Positions 8,232 through 15,898 of a stretch of DNA of 64,000 nucleotides are shown here, one piece after another. Where the stretch lies: positions 682,001-746,000 of the forward strand of contig NZ_JAVXZY010000002.1 in NCBI RefSeq assembly GCF_032337115.1, in the 5' to 3' direction. Origin of the DNA: Roseateles_C aquae. Lineage in GTDB: Bacteria > Pseudomonadota > Gammaproteobacteria > Burkholderiales > Burkholderiaceae_C. The stretch's first letter is position 1, and each line of letters starts with the position of its first letter. A model generated the notes under the pieces. It had not been told where the DNA came from and searched no databases. It saw only the letters and a program-made list of their open reading frames with translations. Position numbers and translations under genes: made by a program.

Positions 8232-8885
8232 TCATTTCAGTTTGATAGGGCTGGCCAGCTCGGGGCGCATGCCACGGCGCGGCGCCAGGTACTCGGCGAA
8301 CAGCGCAAAGTCTTCGTCCGGCCGGCCGCTCAGGGCGACAAAGCAGCTCGCACCCACCGTGCGGGTGGCGAAGTCGAAGAACACCAGGCCAACCGGCACC
8401 TGGGCCTGCACCGCCACCTGGTAGGCGCCGGAGCGCCAGCCCGGCACATAGGAGCGCGTCCCTTCAGGCGCGGCGGCCAGCCAGAACTGCCGGCCCGCGG
8501 CCTGGGCCTGGCGCATCTGCGCCACCGTGTCGCCGACCATGCCGCGCTTGCTGCTGCGATCGACCGCCACGCCGCCGATCCAGCGCACCCAGCGGCCGAA
8601 CAGCGGCAGCTTGAACAGGCTGTCCTTGCCCCAGAAACGCAGTTCCAGGCCCAGCGCCCATTTGGCCAGCACGCCGATGACGAAGTCCCAGTTCGAGGTG
8701 TGCGGATAGACCAGGATCACGCCCTGCAGCGCCGGCAGGCCAGTGAACTCCAGCCGCCAGCCGGCCAGGCGCAGCAGGCCACGCGCCAAGGCACTGCCGC
8801 GCGGCTGGATCGGCCGCTCACCGGCCAGGTAATGGGCCTGGCGCGGCAGTGCAGTGTCCACCCCAGCGGATTGCACCTCGCTCAA
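8232..8885 (-). CDS. Lysophospholipid acyltransferase-family protein (PlsC-like)
   Basis: Probably a membrane-associated acyltransferase of the 1-acylglycerol-3-phosphate acyltransferase superfamily. The H-x4-D catalytic block reads YPHTSNWDFVIG, and the downstream glycerophosphate-binding block is AAAPEGTRSYVPGWRSG. The frame begins with TTG at 8885, which overlaps the purD stop by four bases (TTGA), but in-frame GTG codons a few residues on are alternatives, so the exact start is unsure. A paralogue with the same HTSNWD block lies at 27745-28335 on the other strand. Confidence 0.82.
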   Translation of the reverse strand: MSEVQSAGVDTALPRQAHYLAGERPIQPRGSALARGLLRLAGWRLEFTGLPALQGVILVYPHTSNWDFVIGVLAKWALGLELRFWGKDSLFKLPLFGRWVRWIGGVAVDRSSKRGMVGDTVAQMRQAQAAGRQFWLAAAPEGTRSYVPGWRSGAYQVAVQAQVPVGLVFFDFATRTVGASCFVALSGRPDEDFALFAEYLAPRRGMRPELASPIKLK

Positions 8886-10162
8886 CGCTTCACCGCCCGG
8901 TAGCCGATGTCGCGGCGGAACTGCTTGCCGTCGAACTGGATATTGCTCAGCGCGTCATAGGCGCGTTGCTGCGCGGTGCGCACCGACTCGCCCAGCGCCG
9001 TGACGCACAGCACGCGACCGCCGCTGGTCTGCAGCTGGCTGTCAATGACGGCGGTGCCGGCATGAAAGACCATCGCATCCTCGGCATCGGCAGGCAGGCC
9101 GCTGATCGCGTCGCCCTTGCGCGGCTGCAGCGGATAGCCGCTGGCCGCCATCACCACGCCCAGCGCGACGCGGCGGTCCCATTGCAGCTCAACCTGGTCC
9201 AGCGTGCCATCGGTGGCATGCATCAGCACCTCGAAGAGATCGCTCTTCAGCCGCATCATGATGGGCTGGGTCTCGGGGTCGCCCATGCGGGTGTTGAACT
9301 CGACGGTGCGCGGCTGGCCGTGAGCATCGATCATCAGCCCGGCATACAGGAAGCCGGTGAAGGGAATGCCGTCGCGGGCCATGCCCTGGATCGTCGGCAT
9401 GATGATCTCGTGCATGGCCTTGGCATGCACATTGGGCGTGACCACCGGCGCCGGCGAGTACGCGCCCATGCCGCCGGTGTTGGGGCCTTCGTCGCCGTCC
9501 AGCAGGCGCTTGTGGTCCTGGCTGGTGGCCAGCGAGACGACGTTCTTGCCGTCGCACAGCACGATGAAGCTGGCCTCCTCGCCTTCGAGGAATTGCTCGA
9601 TGACGACGCGCGCACCGCCCTCGTTGTGGGTGACGCCGAGTTTGTTGTCAGCCAGGATCCAGTCGATCGCCTCATGCGCCTGTTCCAGCGTCATCGCGAC
9701 GACGACGCCCTTGCCGGCCGCCAGGCCATCGGCCTTGATGACGATGGGCGCGCCTTGTGCGTCAACATAGGCATGGGCCGCGGCCACATCGGTGAAGCTC
9801 TCATAGGCCGCGGTCGGAATGCCATGGCGCTTCATGAAGTCCTTGGCAAAGGCCTTGGACGACTCCAACTGCGCGGCCGCCTTGGTGGGGCCGAAGATGC
9901 GCAGGCCGCGCGCGCGGAACTCGTCGACGACACCGGCCGCCAAAAAGGCCTCGGGGCCGACCACGGTCAACGCGATCTTCTCTTCGGTCGTGAAGTCAGC
10001 CAGGGCCTTCACATCGGTGATGGCGATGTTCTTCAGCCGCGCGTCCAGCGCCGTGCCGCCATTGCCCGGCGCCACGAACACCTGGCTGACCCGCTCGCAT
10101 TGCGCCAGCTTCCAGGCCAGCGCATGTTCGCGACCACCATTCCCCAGGACCAAGACCTTCAT
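8882..10162 (-). CDS. purD: Phosphoribosylamine-glycine ligase PurD
   Basis: Second step of purine synthesis: joins glycine to 5-phosphoribosylamine using ATP. The 426-residue protein begins MKVLVLGNGGREHALAWKL and includes the ATP-grasp elements KADGLAAGKGVVVAMTLEQA and GEEASFIVLCDG, plus EFNTRMGDPETQPIMMRL. The ATG at 10162 is chosen over a TTG two codons upstream because family members begin MKVL. It is followed by the acyltransferase and hemF on the same strand. Confidence 0.97.
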   Translation of the reverse strand: MKVLVLGNGGREHALAWKLAQCERVSQVFVAPGNGGTALDARLKNIAITDVKALADFTTEEKIALTVVGPEAFLAAGVVDEFRARGLRIFGPTKAAAQLESSKAFAKDFMKRHGIPTAAYESFTDVAAAHAYVDAQGAPIVIKADGLAAGKGVVVAMTLEQAHEAIDWILADNKLGVTHNEGGARVVIEQFLEGEEASFIVLCDGKNVVSLATSQDHKRLLDGDEGPNTGGMGAYSPAPVVTPNVHAKAMHEIIMPTIQGMARDGIPFTGFLYAGLMIDAHGQPRTVEFNTRMGDPETQPIMMRLKSDLFEVLMHATDGTLDQVELQWDRRVALGVVMAASGYPLQPRKGDAISGLPADAEDAMVFHAGTAVIDSQLQTSGGRVLCVTALGESVRTAQQRAYDALSNIQFDGKQFRRDIGYRAVKR

Positions 10163-10211
10163 TCGCAACCCTTTGCTCGCCCGGCGCCATGCCGGACTGT
10201 CAATTCAATGC

Positions 10212-10238
10212 AAAAAGCGGCGCCAGCAAGGGCGCCGC
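10212..10238 (-). terminator. Rho-independent terminator after the yebC-like gene
   Basis: On the minus strand an 8-bp perfect GC-rich stem (GCGGCGCC / GGCGCCGC, arms 10231-10238 and 10217-10224, 6-base loop) is followed by five T. It lies 12 bases past the yebC-like stop and separates that gene from purD. Confidence 0.8.
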
Positions 10239-10249
10239 CCGCGTGGCCA

Positions 10250-10975
10250 TCACTCGCCCAGGCTGGCGTTGTGATAGACCTCCTGGGTGTCGTCCAGGTC
10301 TTCGAGCACGTCCAGCAGCTTCTGCATGCGCTGGGCATCCTCGCCGCTCAACTCGATGGTGTTGTCGGCCCGCATGGTCACTTCGCTCAGCTCGGGCAGC
10401 AGACCGGCGGCTTCCAATGCGGCCTTGACCGCCTCGTAGCTGCCCGGCGCGGTGATGACCTCGATCGAGCCGTCTTCGCCGGTGATGACGTCGTCGGCGC
10501 CGGCTTCCAGCGCCACTTCCATCAGCTTGTCTTCCGAGGTGCCGGGTGCGAACAGGAACAGGCCGCAATGCTTGAACTGGAAGGACACCGAGCCATCGGT
10601 GCCCATATTGCCGCCGTATTTGCTGAAGGCATGGCGAACCTCGGCGACGGTGCGCACGCGGTTGTCGGTCATGGTGTCGACCATGATGGCGGCGCCGCCG
10701 ATGCCATAGCCTTCGTAGCGGATTTCCTCGTAGGTCACGCCGTCCAGATTGCCGGTGGCCTTGTCGACGTTGCGCTTGATATTGTCGGCCGGCATATTGG
10801 CCGCCTTGGCCTTTTCAATCGCCAGACGCAGCCGCGGGTTCATCGCCACGTCGCCACCGCCGGTGCGGGCGGCGACGATGATTTCACGCGTCAGTCGGGT
10901 CCAGATCTTGCCGCGCTTCTCGTCCTGACGGCCCTTGCGATGCTGAATATTGGCCCATTTGGAATGACCAGCCAT
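10250..10975 (-). CDS. yebC: YebC/PmpR-family protein
   Basis: YebC-family proteins have been described as transcriptional regulators (PmpR) and, more recently, as factors easing ribosome stalling at proline-rich motifs. The 241-residue product starts with the signature MAGHSKWANIQHRKGRQD and carries the further conserved blocks NMPADNIKRNVDKATG, YEGYGIGGAAIMVDTMTDNR and FSKYGGNMGTDGSVSFQF. The ATG at 10975 is preceded by AGGAG at good spacing; extra in-frame codons upstream are not part of the family. A terminator follows, so it is likely monocistronic. Confidence 0.95.
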   Translation of the reverse strand: MAGHSKWANIQHRKGRQDEKRGKIWTRLTREIIVAARTGGGDVAMNPRLRLAIEKAKAANMPADNIKRNVDKATGNLDGVTYEEIRYEGYGIGGAAIMVDTMTDNRVRTVAEVRHAFSKYGGNMGTDGSVSFQFKHCGLFLFAPGTSEDKLMEVALEAGADDVITGEDGSIEVITAPGSYEAVKAALEAAGLLPELSEVTMRADNTIELSGEDAQRMQKLLDVLEDLDDTQEVYHNASLGE

Positions 10976-11045
10976 TGCCTGAATTCTCCTGGCGAGCGCG
11001 TCGTCCACGGGCGTGGTCCGGCGGCTCCATATTGTTGGATAGACT

Positions 11046-11054
11046 GCGATTTTA
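11046..11054 (-). promoter_or_regulatory. Promoter-like -10 motif for yebC
   Basis: TAAAATCGC on the minus strand, about 70 bases before the yebC start. The same ten-base word or a close form precedes glnS, metG, DUF3460 and minC in this window. No good -35 was found, so this is a suggested site only. Confidence 0.4.
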
Positions 11055-11079
11055 GCTTCCCGCCGCGAAAGAACCGAGC

Positions 11080-12651
11080 ATGGCCGACCCCATCCTGCTG
11101 GCGCAACACCAGGACATCGCCTGCCAGCTGCTGCCCGCGCTGGCCAACCGCCATGGCCTGATCACCGGGGCCACCGGCACCGGCAAGACCATCAGCCTGC
11201 AAAAGCTGGCCGAATCGTTCAGCCGCATCGGCGTGCCGGTCTTCATGGCCGACGTCAAGGGCGATCTGACCGGCATCTCGCAGCCCGGCCGACCCTCCGA
11301 AAAACTGCTGGCCCTGCTCAAGAGCCGCGGCCTGGCCGCCCCCGATCCCTTCGCCTGCCCGACGACGCTGTGGGACGTGTTCGGCGAGCAGGGCCATCCG
11401 GTACGCGCCACCGTGTCCGACATGGGCCCGCTGCTGCTGGCGCGGATGCTGGCCCTGAACGAGACCCAGCAGGGCGTGCTGCAGCTGGTGTTCAAGATCG
11501 CCGACGATCAGGGCCTGCTGCTGCTGGACCTGAAAGACCTGCGGGCCATGCTCCAGCATGTGGGCGACAACGCCAGGCAGTTCACTACCCAGTACGGCAA
11601 TGTCAGCGCGGCCAGCATCGGCGCCATCCAGCGCGGCCTGCTGCAGATCGAGGCCCAGGGTGGCGACAAGTTCTTCGGCGAGCCGATGCTCAACATCCTC
11701 GACCTGATCCAGTCGGACCAGGGCGCCGGCGTCGTCAACATCCTGGCCGCCGACAAGCTGATGGCCGCGCCGCGGCTCTACGCTAGCTTCCTGCTCTGGC
11801 TGCTGTCCGAGCTGTTCGAGGCGCTGCCCGAGGTCGGCGATCTGGACAAGCCCAAGCTGGTGTTCTTCTTTGACGAGGCGCATCTGCTGTTCAAGGATGC
11901 GCCGGAGGTGCTGGTCGAGCGCATCGAGCTGGTCGTGCGCCTGGTGCGCTCCAAGGGCGTGGGCGTCTATTTCGTCACCCAAAATCCGCTGGACATCCCC
12001 GACGCCGTGCTGGGCCAGCTCGGCAATCGCGTCCAGCATGCGCTGCGCGCCTTCACGCCGCGTGATCAGAAGGCGGTCAAGGCCGCGGCCGAGACGATGC
12101 GGGCCAAGCCGGGGCTGGACATTGCCACGGCCATCGGCGAGCTGGCCGTCGGCGAGGCGCTGGTCAGCCTGCTCGACGAACAGGGCCGGCCCAGTGTCAC
12201 CGAACGCGTCTTCATCATGCCGCCGGGCACGCAGATCGGGCCGATCACGGCGGCGCAGCGCCAGCAGCTGATCCAGGGCTCGCTGGTGGCCGGCGTCTAT
12301 GAGCAGCAGGTCGATCGCGAATCGGCCTATGAGCGGCTGACCGGCCGTAATACCGACGCGGCGAGGTCAAGCTCAGCGGCAGCTGGCGCGCCGCCGCGCG
12401 CCAGCACGAGCGCAGCGATGCCGGCGGCCTCAACACCTCCAGCAGCCGCTGCCCCTGCCGGGCCTGGCATGCTGGACGGGCTCAAGGACGTGCTCTTTGG
12501 CAGCACCGGTCCGCGCGGCGGCCACAAGGAGGGGCTGGCCGAGGCGGCGGCACGCTCGGCGATGCGCTCGGTCGGCTCAGCCGTCGGCCGCGAGATCATC
12601 CGCGGCGTGCTCGGCAGCATCCTGGGTGGCGGCAACAGCCGGCGGCGCTGA
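11080..12651 (+). CDS. HerA-like (DUF853) ATPase
   Basis: 523-residue P-loop ATPase of the HerA/FtsK superfamily, DUF853 branch (E. coli YjgR type). The Walker A motif GATGTGKT is at residues 30-37, Walker B is in KLVFFFDEAHLLFKD near 260, and conserved FMADVKGDLTGIS and YFVTQNPLDIPDAVLGQLG (sensor-like) segments are present. The C-terminus is Ala/Pro-rich and ends in a glycine- and arginine-rich tail (LGGGNSRRR). HerA-like proteins translocate DNA, but no NurA nuclease is adjacent and the role of the DUF853 branch is not established. Confidence 0.88.
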   Translation: MADPILLAQHQDIACQLLPALANRHGLITGATGTGKTISLQKLAESFSRIGVPVFMADVKGDLTGISQPGRPSEKLLALLKSRGLAAPDPFACPTTLWDVFGEQGHPVRATVSDMGPLLLARMLALNETQQGVLQLVFKIADDQGLLLLDLKDLRAMLQHVGDNARQFTTQYGNVSAASIGAIQRGLLQIEAQGGDKFFGEPMLNILDLIQSDQGAGVVNILAADKLMAAPRLYASFLLWLLSELFEALPEVGDLDKPKLVFFFDEAHLLFKDAPEVLVERIELVVRLVRSKGVGVYFVTQNPLDIPDAVLGQLGNRVQHALRAFTPRDQKAVKAAAETMRAKPGLDIATAIGELAVGEALVSLLDEQGRPSVTERVFIMPPGTQIGPITAAQRQQLIQGSLVAGVYEQQVDRESAYERLTGRNTDAARSSSAAAGAPPRASTSAAMPAASTPPAAAAPAGPGMLDGLKDVLFGSTGPRGGHKEGLAEAAARSAMRSVGSAVGREIIRGVLGSILGGGNSRRR

Positions 12652-12792
12652 GCGCCAGCTGCCAGCCAGCCGCTGGCGCCTTGCAGAGGCGTTTCGCGCC
12701 GGCCCGTTGCCGGCCATCGCAGCGCTGCTGAGCAATCGGCTCGGGATTGGCAAAGTTCAGCCATCGCAACACGCCACCGATGGAGTTCCCAA

Positions 12793-13299
12793 ATGAATGT
12801 GCTGACCCCCATCCTCGCCCATGTGCCGGTCTGGGTCTGGGCCCTGCTCGCTGTGCTCATCGCGCTGGGCCTGATGCAGACCCGCGACCAGTCGCTGAGT
12901 GAACAGCGCCTGCGCCTGCTGCCGCTGGTCTTTCTTGGCCTTGGCGCCTGGAGCACCGTCTCGGCCTTTGGCTGGCGCGCACCGGTGCTGGCCGCCTTCT
13001 TCGTCTCGCTGGTACTGGCGCAGCGGGCCGTGCGCGCCACCGGATGGCCGGGCAAGGCCCGCTTTGACGCCGCCCGCCAGCGCTTTCACGTGCCCGGCAG
13101 CTGGTAGCCCATGTTGCTGATTCTGGGCATCTTCGTGCTGAAGTTTGCCGCCGGCATGGCCCTGGGTTTGCATCCGGACTGGGCTGGCGAGCTGCAAGTG
13201 GCCGTGCCAGTCGCCGCCATGTACGGCCTGGTCGGCGCCATCTTTCTGGCCCGGGCACGCAATGTGCTGGCGCTGCGCCAGCCCGCTCTGGGCAACTGA
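12793..13299 (+). pseudogene. DUF6622-like integral membrane protein gene interrupted by an in-frame amber stop
   Basis: Two adjacent open segments share one frame: 12793-13107 (104 residues, ending RFHVPGSW) and 13111-13299 (62 residues, MLLILGIFVLKFAAGMALG). Only TAG at 13105-13107 and a proline codon separate them. Together they form a protein of about 168 residues with four or five hydrophobic segments, the size and layout I associate with small DUF6622-type membrane proteins, in which the sequence after VPGSW continues directly. GGAG lies seven bases before the ATG. TAG differs by one base from TTG (Leu), so this may be a recent nonsense mutation, a base-call error or two genuine short proteins. 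Confidence 0.65.
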
Positions 13300-13356
13300 A
13301 TCCGCGCACCCGCGAGGCGCGATATCCTCGCGCCCTGCCCTCGCCACCCCCGCCCG

Positions 13357-14493
13357 ATGACCCCTTCCTTTTTTGTGCCCGGCTCGCCACTCGGATGGCG
13401 TCATTGGCTACGCCGCCAACTGCTGATCATCGCCACGATCACAACGGCGATGAGCTTGATCCAGCTGGCCATCAGCGACACGCCCTGGCAGGGCATCCTG
13501 CTCTACACCAGCTGCATCACCATCTGCTGCAGCGGCTTTGTCCAGCTGCTCAGCCAGTTCTTCACTTCGCTGCGCAACCGCGGCCGCGCACCCGATCAGC
13601 AGCAGAGCTGGCCGGGCCCGGGTTTGATGGCAGTGAGCCTCTTGCTCGGCACGGCGCTGGGTATCGAAGTCGGCGGCCTGATCGGCAACCAGTTCAGCGG
13701 CTTTCACAGCGCCCGCCTGCTCGCGCTGGACCGCCAGACGGCCCTGGCAACGCTGATCTTCTCGCTGCTGCCGGGCATCGCGCTGACCAACTATTTCGTC
13801 GTCCGTCAGCGCATCGAGCGGGCCCGAACCGAAGCGCAGACCGCCCAGCGGGTGGCGGCAGAGACGCGGCTACGTCTGCTCGAGGCGCAACTGGAGCCGC
13901 ACATGCTGTTCAACACGCTGGCCAATCTGCGCGTATTGATTGGCATGGACCCGGGCCGAGCGCAGGAGATGCTGGACCACCTGAACGCCTTCCTGCGCGC
14001 CACGCTGACTGCCTCGCGTGTCGACGGCCACAGTCTGGCGACCGAATTTGCCCGCCTCGACGACTATCTGGCGCTGATGAAGGTGCGCATGGGTGAACGG
14101 CTCCAGACCCGTTTTGAACTGCCCGAGGCACTGGCTGCACTCGAAGTGCCGCCGCTGCTGCTGCAGCCGCTGGTCGAGAACGCGATCAAGCACGGCCTGG
14201 AGCCCCAGCTCGATGGCGGCCAGCTGATCGTCAGTGCCTGCGAGGTGATGGGCGCTGAGGGTCAGGTCTTGCTGCTGAGCGTGCGCGACAGCGGCTGCGG
14301 GCTGAGTGAATCCCCCTCCAGCAGCGGCACCCGCTTCGGCCTGCAGCAGGTGCGAGATCGCCTGCAGACACGCTTTGGCAGCGCCGCCAACCTGGCCATC
14401 AGCGGCCCGCCGGAAGGCGGCTGCCTGGTCGAACTGCGCCTGCCGCTGGCCCAGCTGAGCCACCCCGGCGCTCTTGCCCCGCAACAACCATGA
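13357..14493 (+). CDS. LytS/YehU-type sensor histidine kinase
   Basis: 378-residue membrane kinase. The N-terminal 150 residues hold four hydrophobic stretches (LLIIATITTAMSLIQLAI, ILLYTSCITICCSGFVQLL, GLMAVSLLLGTALGIEVGG, TALATLIFSLLPGIALTNY). A short coiled linker leads to the His_kinase (PF06580) domain with the phosphoacceptor His182 in LEPHMLFNTLANLRVL, then an ATPase domain with PLVENAIKHGLEP and GTRFGLQQVRDRL. Its last four bases overlap the start of the LytTR regulator (ATGA), so the two are a translationally coupled two-component pair. The stimulus is unknown. Confidence 0.93.
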   Translation: MTPSFFVPGSPLGWRHWLRRQLLIIATITTAMSLIQLAISDTPWQGILLYTSCITICCSGFVQLLSQFFTSLRNRGRAPDQQQSWPGPGLMAVSLLLGTALGIEVGGLIGNQFSGFHSARLLALDRQTALATLIFSLLPGIALTNYFVVRQRIERARTEAQTAQRVAAETRLRLLEAQLEPHMLFNTLANLRVLIGMDPGRAQEMLDHLNAFLRATLTASRVDGHSLATEFARLDDYLALMKVRMGERLQTRFELPEALAALEVPPLLLQPLVENAIKHGLEPQLDGGQLIVSACEVMGAEGQVLLLSVRDSGCGLSESPSSSGTRFGLQQVRDRLQTRFGSAANLAISGPPEGGCLVELRLPLAQLSHPGALAPQQP

Positions 14494-15314
14494 ACACAGC
14501 CTCCCACCCCACCGCCCTGATCGCCGAAGACGAACAGTTGCTCGCCGAGCACCTGCGTGCCGAGCTGCGCCAGCTCTGGCCCGAGCTGGAGATCGTTGCC
14601 ATGGCCAGCCATGGCCAGGCCGCCGTCGACGCCGCGTTGGCCAAGCAGCCGCAGATCTGCTTCCTGGACATCCGCATGCCCGGCATGAGCGGCCTGGAGG
14701 CCGCCCGCGCGATGGCCGAGGACTGGCCCGATGACCGCCCCTTCCCGCTGCTGGTCTTCGTCACCGCCTACGACCAGTACGCGCTGCAGGCCTTCGAGCA
14801 GGCTGCTGTCGACTACGTGCTCAAGCCGCTGCAACGCGAACGCCTGGCGCAAAGCTGCGAACGCCTGCGCCAGCAGCTCGCACTTCGCCATCGCGAGCCC
14901 GCCGCCGCCGCGCTTTCGGCCGACACGCTGAGCCAGCTGCGCCAGCTGCTGGGCACGGGCCAGGCAGCGCCCGCCGCAGCGCCGGCCGCGCCGTTGCGGC
15001 TCTTGCAGGTCAGCGTGGGCACGGCGATCCAGATGGTGCCCGTCGGTGAGGTGCTGTACTTCGAGGCGGCCGACAAATACGTGCGCGTCATCACCGCCAG
15101 CAAGGAGCATCTGATCCGCATCTCGCTGCGTGAACTGCTGCCGCAGCTGGATGCGCAGCTGTTCTGGCAGGTCCATCGCGGCACCGTCGTGCGTGCCGAC
15201 GCGATCGAACGCGCCGTTCGCGACGAGGCCGGCAAGCTGAGCCTGCAGCTGCGCGGATGCACCGATCGGCTGGGCGTCAGCCGCATGTATGCGCATCTGT
15301 TCAAGGCGCTTTGA
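14490..15314 (+). CDS. LytTR-family response regulator
   Basis: 274-residue regulator paired with the preceding LytS-like kinase. The receiver domain (about 8-125) has the acidic pocket IAEDEQLL, phosphoacceptor Asp60 in CFLDIRMPGMSG and the Lys of DYVLKPLQRERL. After an Ala/Pro linker the C-terminal LytTR DNA-binding domain (about 170-270) shows GEVLYFEAADKYVRVIT and FWQVHRGTVVRADAIERAV. Such regulators bind paired direct repeats; none was identified with certainty nearby. Confidence 0.94.
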   Translation: MNTASHPTALIAEDEQLLAEHLRAELRQLWPELEIVAMASHGQAAVDAALAKQPQICFLDIRMPGMSGLEAARAMAEDWPDDRPFPLLVFVTAYDQYALQAFEQAAVDYVLKPLQRERLAQSCERLRQQLALRHREPAAAALSADTLSQLRQLLGTGQAAPAAAPAAPLRLLQVSVGTAIQMVPVGEVLYFEAADKYVRVITASKEHLIRISLRELLPQLDAQLFWQVHRGTVVRADAIERAVRDEAGKLSLQLRGCTDRLGVSRMYAHLFKAL

Positions 15315-15443
15315 GCTCAACCTGGCGCCGCCGAAAAGGCGCGCCCGCTGTTGATTCAGCGCCCTGGCTTGCGATTCATCGAATCGGCTGCGCCCTGACA
15401 AGGCAGCGCGGCGAACATGCGTCCATCGCAACCGGAGAACGCC

Positions 15444-15785
15444 ATGGAACAGCAAGCCCAGCTCAACGCAGCCTCGATCAGCGGCCCTGACACCGCCGCC
15501 TCTGCCAGCACCGCCGAGCTTCAGCGCCGTGCCAAGGCACGCGTCGATCAGCTCGTCGCCCTGATCATCCACGCCGCGGTCTATCTGATCGTCAATACCG
15601 CGCTGCAGGCCATGCCCGAGCTGGCCGAGCTGGCGGCATGGTCGCCCTTCCCCGATTTCACGTTGCGCTTCTGGACGCTGTGCCTCTTGGCCCATGGCCT
15701 GCTGGTCGTGCCGAGCTTCTTCATGGCGCCTTGGTATGAGCAACTGATTGCGCGGGAAATGCGCCGCCTGGCGCCACGCTCGTGA
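15444..15785 (+). CDS. 2TM domain-containing small membrane protein
   Basis: 113 residues, ATG at 15444 with GGAG upstream. The Ala/Ser-rich N-terminus (to about 28) is followed by AKARVDQLVALIIHAAVYLIVNTALQ (first membrane helix with its amphipathic lead) and WTLCLLAHGLLVVPSFF (second helix), then WYEQLIAREMRRL. This helix-hairpin layout with a charged C-terminal helix is that of the 2TM domain family, often found with LytTR two-component systems. Position right after the LytS/LytTR pair fits that association. Function unknown. Confidence 0.8.
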   Translation: MEQQAQLNAASISGPDTAASASTAELQRRAKARVDQLVALIIHAAVYLIVNTALQAMPELAELAAWSPFPDFTLRFWTLCLLAHGLLVVPSFFMAPWYEQLIAREMRRLAPRS

Positions 15786-15839
15786 AGCGTCACTAAAGAA
15801 GAAAGGCCGGGTAGCGGCGGCAAGGGGGCCGGGCACCGA

Positions 15840-15849
15840 TAAAATCGCG
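15840..15849 (+). promoter_or_regulatory. Promoter-like TAAAATCGCG motif before glnS
   Basis: TAAAATCGCG lies 50 bases before the glnS start. The identical ten bases precede metG and DUF3460 in this window, and shorter forms precede yebC and minC, which suggests a shared -10/start-site element. No convincing -35 is visible. Confidence 0.45.
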
Positions 15850-15898
15850 GCCATTCCTCCAACAAAAAGCCCCGGCCTGCCCTGGCCCGCTGCCCTCG

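Noticed and set aside
13312..13333. Inverted repeat CGCGAGG...CCTCGCG before the LytS-like kinase
   Set aside because: Arms are only seven bases of GC-rich sequence; in this composition such repeats are common and no function can be argued.
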